Source of the DNA: CAYVTZ01 sp964454685
Lineage (GTDB): Bacteria > Bacillota > Clostridia > Christensenellales > Christensenellaceae
Assembly (NCBI GenBank): GCA_964454685.1
Contig: CAYVTZ010000051.1
Coordinates: 1 to 17,732, forward strand
Length of the DNA stretch: 17,732 bases
Reading direction: 5' to 3'
Shown here: positions 13,804 through 17,732 of the stretch, piece after piece
How the letters are laid out: every line of letters starts with the position of its first letter
Numbering within the stretch: position 1 is the first letter of the stretch
Translations under genes and position numbers: made by a program
Notes under the pieces: generated by a model
Databases searched by the model: none
What the model saw: only the letters and a program-made list of their open reading frames with translations
Told to the model about the DNA's origin: nothing

Positions 13804-15156
13804 ATGCTGAATACACAAGATATTTTAAAAACCATTGAAATGATTGACTCGCAAAATCTGGACATCCGCACGATTACCATGGGGATATCGCTGCTGGACT
13901 GCATTTCGGATGATCCGAAGATCTGTGCGCAGCGCGTCTATGACAAAATCACGCGGCAGGCGCGAGACCTGGTTGCCACGGGCAACGAGATTGCGGGGGA
14001 ATTTGGCATTCCCATTGTAAACAAGCGCATCTCGGTTACACCGGCTTCGCTGATCGCGCAGGCGGGCGGCGGATTTTTGCAGCTTGCGCATGCGATGGAC
14101 AAGGCGGCAAAAGAGATGGGTGTGGACTTCATCGGGGGATACTCCGCGTTTGCACAAAAGGCAGCGACACAAAAAGAACTGGAATTTATGGATTCCATCC
14201 CGCAGGCGCTTTGCGAGACGGACATCGTTTGTTCCTCTGTGAACGTGGCGACGACGCGCGCGGGCATCAACATGGACGCGGTAGCCAAGATGGGGCGTGT
14301 GATCAAACAGTGCGCCGAACTGACCGCGGACAAGGACGGGCTGGGTGCGGCAAAATTGGTCGTGTTTGCCAATGCGGTGGAGGACAATCCGTTTATGGCG
14401 GGCGCGTTTCATGGCACGGGCGAAGGCGATTGCGTGATCAATGTAGGGGTTTCCGGCCCCGGCGTGGTCAAGGTGGCGCTGGAAGGGATGCAGCATGCGC
14501 CCTTTGATGAGGTGGCGGAGACCATCAAGCGCACGGCGTTTAACATTACGCGCATGGGTCAACTGGTGGCGCGGGAGGCGAGTAAGCGTTTGGGTGTGCC
14601 CTTTGGCATCGTCGATCTTTCGTTGGCACCGACACCGGCGGTGGGCGACAGCGTTGCATATATTTTAGAAGAAATGGGATTGGAGACCTGCGGGGCACAC
14701 GGCACGACGGCAGCGCTGGCATTGCTGAACGACGCGGTGAAAAAGGGCGGAATCATGGCATCCTCGCATGTTGGCGGGCTTTCCGGTGCATTTATTCCGG
14801 TCAGTGAAGATGCGGGAATGATCCATGCGGTGGAAGTGGGTGCGCTTACGCTGGAAAAGCTGGAAGCGATGACCTGCGTTTGCTCTGTGGGGCTGGATAT
14901 GATTGCGTTGCCGGGGGACACCAGTGCGGAGATTTTGGCGGCGATCATCGCAGATGAGGCGGCGATTGGCGTTGTGAACACCAAGACTACTGCGGTGCGG
15001 CTGATTCCCGTGCCGGGCAAAAAAGTGGGCGAGGTGGTCAGTTTCGGCGGTCTGCTGGGGCATGCACCCATCATGCCGTGCAATCAGAACTCGCCTGCGG
15101 TGTTTATCGCGCGTGGCGGACGCATTCCCGCGCCGCTGCATGCGCAGCGGAACTAA
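13804..15156 (+). CDS. PFL family protein UPF0210 (DUF711)
   Basis: This 450-residue protein matches the UPF0210/DUF711 family in length and sequence from the N-terminal MLNTQDILKTIEMIDSQNLDIRTITMGI onward. Recognisable segments are NKRISVTPASLIA (about 74-86), FIGGYSAFAQKA (about 114-125), VVFANAVEDNPFMAGAFHG (about 187-205), SLAPTPAVGDSVAYILEEMG (about 271-290) and ALLNDAVKKGGIMASSHVGG (about 304-323). The fold known from structural genomics is related to pyruvate formate-lyase, but no glycyl-radical motif (RVxGY-type) is seen at the C-terminus, so radical chemistry is not supported. The function is unknown. A GGGGTG sequence precedes the ATG. It ends the operon; no clear terminator was found behind it. 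Confidence 0.93.
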   Translation: MLNTQDILKTIEMIDSQNLDIRTITMGISLLDCISDDPKICAQRVYDKITRQARDLVATGNEIAGEFGIPIVNKRISVTPASLIAQAGGGFLQLAHAMDKAAKEMGVDFIGGYSAFAQKAATQKELEFMDSIPQALCETDIVCSSVNVATTRAGINMDAVAKMGRVIKQCAELTADKDGLGAAKLVVFANAVEDNPFMAGAFHGTGEGDCVINVGVSGPGVVKVALEGMQHAPFDEVAETIKRTAFNITRMGQLVAREASKRLGVPFGIVDLSLAPTPAVGDSVAYILEEMGLETCGAHGTTAALALLNDAVKKGGIMASSHVGGLSGAFIPVSEDAGMIHAVEVGALTLEKLEAMTCVCSVGLDMIALPGDTSAEILAAIIADEAAIGVVNTKTTAVRLIPVPGKKVGEVVSFGGLLGHAPIMPCNQNSPAVFIARGGRIPAPLHAQRN

Positions 15157-15221
15157 ACGCGAAAACCACATCGCGCGGGGCGCGGAACAGATGAATCTTT
15201 TTGTTGCCGGTAGTCCTTTAT

Positions 15222-15250
15222 TTGAGAAAAACCGGTGAGAAGAATATAAA
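15222..15250 (+). promoter_or_regulatory. Promoter of pepF
   Basis: TTGAGA (15222-15227) and TATAAA (15245-15250) are separated by exactly 17 bases. Transcription would start near 15254-15258, about 185 bases ahead of the pepF start codon, which gives a long leader. Confidence 0.7.
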
Positions 15251-15253
15251 ATC

Positions 15254-15401
15254 GGGTATCTATGGTAGAAAGGGAATCTTTAGAATCCGATTTAAACAGG
15301 GTGAATGAGGGCTTGCGCTGATCTGCTGCTTTTGAAGATCAGGGAAGGAACTCATACCTCCGGCGCGTGGGGAAGCGCGCAGTGGACACAGCGGTTTTTT
15401 T
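15254..15401 (+). promoter_or_regulatory. Structured 5' leader of pepF or small RNA, class unknown
   Basis: The transcript downstream of the 15222-15250 promoter can fold into a composite hairpin. The inner stem is CTGATCT (15318-15324) with AGATCAG (15336-15342), 7 bp around an 11-base loop. An 8/8 internal loop follows (GGCTTGCG at 15310-15317, GGAAGGAA at 15343-15350), and then an outer stem ATGAG (15305-15309) with CTCAT (15351-15355), extended by GGT/ACC after a GA bulge. Downstream, GCGCG (15363-15367) pairs with CGCGC (15376-15380), and a T7 run follows at 15395-15401. No known riboswitch consensus (T-box, cobalamin, SAM, TPP, FMN, c-di-GMP, preQ1) fits. It may be an attenuator, a novel regulatory leader, or an unrelated small RNA ending at the T-run. 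Confidence 0.45.
15262..15321 (+). other. Possible 19-codon leader ORF ahead of pepF
   Basis: ATG at 15262 opens a 19-residue frame (MVERESLESDLNRVNEGLR) that ends at TGA 15319-15321, inside the first arm of the leader hairpin. The upstream ribosome binding site is weak (GGGTATCT). There is no run of a single amino acid, so classic amino-acid attenuation is not supported. It may be chance. Confidence 0.2.
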
Positions 15402-15442
15402 GAAAAAGAGAAGAAGCAATGACACTAGAAAGGGTAACGATC

Positions 15443-17254
15443 ATGGCAGAGCAAACCAGAGACCAGATCAAAAAGCAAGACAAGTGGCGATTAGAGGACA
15501 TTTATGCAACGGACGAGGCATGGGAGGCGGACTATGCCAGACTGGCTGAGCTGATGCAGGAAGCGCAGGATGTTGCCGCCTTTAAGGAAAAACTAACGCG
15601 CAGCGCAAAGAGTCTGGGCAAAGCGCTGAAAAAGCTGGAAGAGATGGAGCACATTGCGGCGAGCTTATATGTGTACGCGCGGATGCGGCGGGACGAGGAT
15701 AACACCAACCCGACCTATCAGGCGCTGGTTTCACGCGCGGTGCAGATCAATGTGGAACTTTCCAGCGCGACGGCATTCGTGAATCCGACCTTGCTTTCGC
15801 TGAAAACCAAGCAACTGGATGCGTTTTTGGCGGCGGCGCTGGATGGCAGCGCACCGAAACTATCAGACTTCTCTTTCTTCTTGCAGGAGTTGAAGCGTGG
15901 GAAGGCGCATGTGCTTTCCGAGAAAGAGGAACGTTTGCTGGCGATGAGCGGCGAGATTGCGGGGGCGCCCAAGGACATCTTTAATATGCTCAATGACGCG
16001 GATATGATTTTTGGCAGTGTGAAGGACGATGCAGGCGTGCGGGTGGAACTTTCACAGGGGAAATACATCGTCATGATGCAGAACCCGGATCGTAATGTGC
16101 GCAAGCGGGCATATCAGACCTTTTATAAGGCTTATCAGCAGCATGGTAACACCATTGCGACCACGTATGCGGCAAGCGTAAAAAAAGATGTTTTTTATGC
16201 CAAGGCAAAAAACTTCAACAGCGCTTTAGAAAAATCTCTGTTTGCGGATCATGTTCCGGTATCGTTATACGAAAATCTGATTGAGACCATACACGAAAAC
16301 CTGCCGATCATGCACCGGTATTTGGACGTGCGCAGACATGTTTTGGGGGTGGACCAGCTTGCGATGTATGACATTTATGCGCCGCTGGTGCCCAAAGCGA
16401 AAAAAGAGTTTAAATACCCCTATGCTATGCGTATTGTAAAAGAGGGGCTTGCCGTGCTGGGCGAGGAATATGCTGCGCTGCTGGCGGATGCACAAAAGAA
16501 TGGTTGGATCGATGTTTATGAAACTGCGGGAAAAACCAGCGGTGCATACTCCTGGGGTGTTTATGGCGTACATCCTTTTGTCATGCTCAATCACCGCGGC
16601 GATCTGGACAGCGTATACACCATTGCGCACGAGCTGGGGCATGCGATGCACAGCCATTTTGCCAGCCAAAACCAATGTGAGGCGAAGGCGGGGTATACGA
16701 TCTTTGTTGCGGAGGTGGCATCCACGGTAAACGAGATTCTTCTGACGCATCATCTGCTGGAAACCACAAAGGATCAGATGGCGCGGCGCTATGTGTTAAA
16801 CCATTATCTGGATCAGTTCCGCATGACGGTGCTGCGCCAGACCATGTTTGCGGAGTTTGAGAAAATGACGCATGAGCAGGTGGAGAGCGGGGGCGCGCTG
16901 ACGCTGCAATCGTTGTGTGAGATGTATGGAAACCTGAACGCGCTTTATCACGGCGAGGCGATGCGCGACAACACCATCAGCCATGAATGGTCGCGTATCC
17001 CGCATTTTTACAATGCGTTTTATGTATATAAATATGCGACGGGCTTTTCCTGCGCGGTGCAGATTGCGACGGACATCCTATCAGGCAGAGAGGGTGCGGT
17101 ACGCGATTATATTGCGTTCTTGTCGAGCGGCGGCAGCGACCATCCGTTGGAGTTGTTGAAAATTGCCGGAGTGCATTTGGAAGGCGGCGAGCCGGTACGC
17201 GTGTGTATGCAGGAATTTTCCAAGGCACTGGACGTATTTGTAAGCGGCCTATAA
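15443..17254 (+). CDS. pepF: Oligoendopeptidase F (M3 family zinc metallopeptidase)
   Basis: This 603-residue cytoplasmic enzyme cleaves short peptides, helping to recycle peptides taken up or produced by proteolysis. The N-terminal half is the helical oligopeptidase F domain, starting KWRLEDIYATDEAWEADY. The M3 catalytic site is TIAHELGHAMHSHF, with HELGH at 396-400, and the third zinc ligand is Glu424 in VAEVASTVNE. The substrate loop regions SGAYSWGVYGVHPFVMLNH (about 366-384) and ISHEWSRIPHFYNAFYVYKYATGF (near 510-533) are typical of PepF. I start it at ATG 15443, where family members begin (MAEQ...), with AAAGGG 9 bases upstream; an in-frame ATG at 15419 would add 8 residues. It has its own promoter and a long structured leader. 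Confidence 0.95.
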   Translation: MAEQTRDQIKKQDKWRLEDIYATDEAWEADYARLAELMQEAQDVAAFKEKLTRSAKSLGKALKKLEEMEHIAASLYVYARMRRDEDNTNPTYQALVSRAVQINVELSSATAFVNPTLLSLKTKQLDAFLAAALDGSAPKLSDFSFFLQELKRGKAHVLSEKEERLLAMSGEIAGAPKDIFNMLNDADMIFGSVKDDAGVRVELSQGKYIVMMQNPDRNVRKRAYQTFYKAYQQHGNTIATTYAASVKKDVFYAKAKNFNSALEKSLFADHVPVSLYENLIETIHENLPIMHRYLDVRRHVLGVDQLAMYDIYAPLVPKAKKEFKYPYAMRIVKEGLAVLGEEYAALLADAQKNGWIDVYETAGKTSGAYSWGVYGVHPFVMLNHRGDLDSVYTIAHELGHAMHSHFASQNQCEAKAGYTIFVAEVASTVNEILLTHHLLETTKDQMARRYVLNHYLDQFRMTVLRQTMFAEFEKMTHEQVESGGALTLQSLCEMYGNLNALYHGEAMRDNTISHEWSRIPHFYNAFYVYKYATGFSCAVQIATDILSGREGAVRDYIAFLSSGGSDHPLELLKIAGVHLEGGEPVRVCMQEFSKALDVFVSGL

Positions 17255-17277
17255 GAAATCAGGGAAGGTTTGCGCGC

Positions 17278-17292
17278 GGGGTGACGCACCCC
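17278..17292 (+). terminator. Possible terminator after pepF
   Basis: GGGGTG and CACCCC form a 6-bp GC stem with a 3-base loop, 24 bases past the pepF stop. The following sequence (CCTTGTATTTCTTG) is only partly T-rich and overlaps the next promoter, so termination may be partial. Confidence 0.5.
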
Positions 17293-17294
17293 CC

Positions 17295-17323
17295 TTGTAT
17301 TTCTTGCGGAAAAATTGTAAAAT
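17295..17323 (+). promoter_or_regulatory. Promoter of the sugar isomerase-like gene
   Basis: TTGTAT (17295-17300) and TAAAAT (17318-17323) are separated by exactly 17 bases, about 40 bases before the next start codon. Confidence 0.6.
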
Positions 17324-17361
17324 AGTAAGGTAATGATAGACGCGCACAAGGAGGCATATTC

Positions 17362-17732
17362 ATGAAAATTTGTTTTTCGACTTTAGGTTGTCCGGAATGG
17401 AGTTTTTCCGATATTATTTCTACCGCTTGCGATTTGGGGTATGACGGCGTGGAGATACGCGGACTGGAAAACGAGCTGGACGGCACGCGCATTCCAGAGT
17501 TTACGCCAAAGCGCGCGGGAGCGACCAAGGCGCTGCTGGCTAAGAAAAAAATACAGATTCCCATGCTGACCTCGGCTTGCGCGATGAATGATGACGCGCA
17601 GGCGGACGATCATGTGTTTTTAGCAAAATCCTATGTAGATACTGCGCAGGACATGGGCATTGCGAACATTCGTGTGTTGGCGGACTATGCGCCGGAATCC
17701 AGCGGAACGCTGGACAGCAGGAAAATTGCGCA
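17362..17732 (+). CDS. Sugar phosphate isomerase/epimerase-like TIM barrel, 3' truncated by window
   Basis: The first 123 codons of this gene are in the window. They begin MKICFSTLGCPEWSFSDIIS, then LGYDGVEIRGL (about 29-39), then IPMLTSACAMN and AQDMGIANIRVLADYAP. This order (a first strand ending in STLGCP, and the GYDGVEIR second strand with its likely catalytic or metal-binding Glu) is typical of the xylose isomerase-like/AP endonuclease 2 fold (PF01261), in which many members interconvert or epimerise sugars or inositol derivatives. The exact substrate cannot be told from the N-terminus. AAGGAGG lies 8 bases before the ATG, the strongest ribosome binding site in the window. Confidence 0.85.
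   Translation, partial: MKICFSTLGCPEWSFSDIISTACDLGYDGVEIRGLENELDGTRIPEFTPKRAGATKALLAKKKIQIPMLTSACAMNDDAQADDHVFLAKSYVDTAQDMGIANIRVLADYAPESSGTLDSRKIA

Noticed and set aside
15254..15401. T-box, cobalamin or SRP RNA in the pepF leader
   Set aside because: The T-box antiterminator sequence, the cobalamin-box core and the SRP GGAA tetraloop context are all absent; only fragments such as GGAAGGAA are shared.

Overview
The window looks like chromosomal DNA from a low-GC-lineage Gram-positive bacterium of the class Clostridia, though its own base composition is moderate. The reasons are: a remB-gyrB-gyrA cluster; a GyrA with Thr at the position equal to E. coli Ser83 (wild type in C. difficile); strong purine-rich ribosome binding sites with several TTG starts; extended -10 promoters (TGnTATAAT); and an LTA-synthase-type membrane sulfatase-fold enzyme. 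Family or genus cannot be fixed from the sequence.

Layout. (1) 1-1580 is insertion-sequence debris on the minus strand: an IS1182-type transposase broken by a frameshift near base 635 and running off the left edge, preceded by a 40-codon helix-turn-helix stub of a second, different transposase. (2) 1741-6664 is the gyrase transcription unit on the minus strand: promoter, remB (DUF370), gyrB overlapping it, a 140-base gap with a perfect inverted repeat, gyrA, then a strong hairpin terminator. The recF, dnaN and dnaA genes that commonly precede remB-gyrB in Firmicutes are absent. (3) 6783-8152 on the plus strand is a two-gene operon: a TetR-family regulator with a palindrome placed for autorepression, and a cysteine-rich flavodoxin-fold oxidoreductase. 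(4) 8204-10183 (minus) is an LTA-synthase-like enzyme with its own promoter. (5) 10507-11217 (minus) is a YugP-type zinc metallopeptidase with promoter and terminator. (6) 11387-15156 (plus) is a probable five-gene operon: QueT-type transporter, LOG-family phosphoribohydrolase, an unassigned six-helix membrane protein, an ACT-domain protein (UPF0237) and its usual partner UPF0210/DUF711. (7) 15222-17254 (plus) is a promoter, a roughly 150-base structured leader, and an M3-family oligoendopeptidase F. (8) 17295 to the right edge is a promoter and the first part of a sugar-phosphate isomerase/epimerase-like TIM barrel.

Most of the window is ordinary housekeeping sequence. No CRISPR array, tRNA, rRNA or prophage genes were seen, and I do not see a convincing undescribed defence or biosynthetic system. 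The items most worth a second look are the structured pepF leader with a possible 19-codon leader ORF, the TetR operator and its neighbouring flavoprotein, the nested IS remnants next to gyrA, and the separation of the gyrase unit from dnaA-recF.
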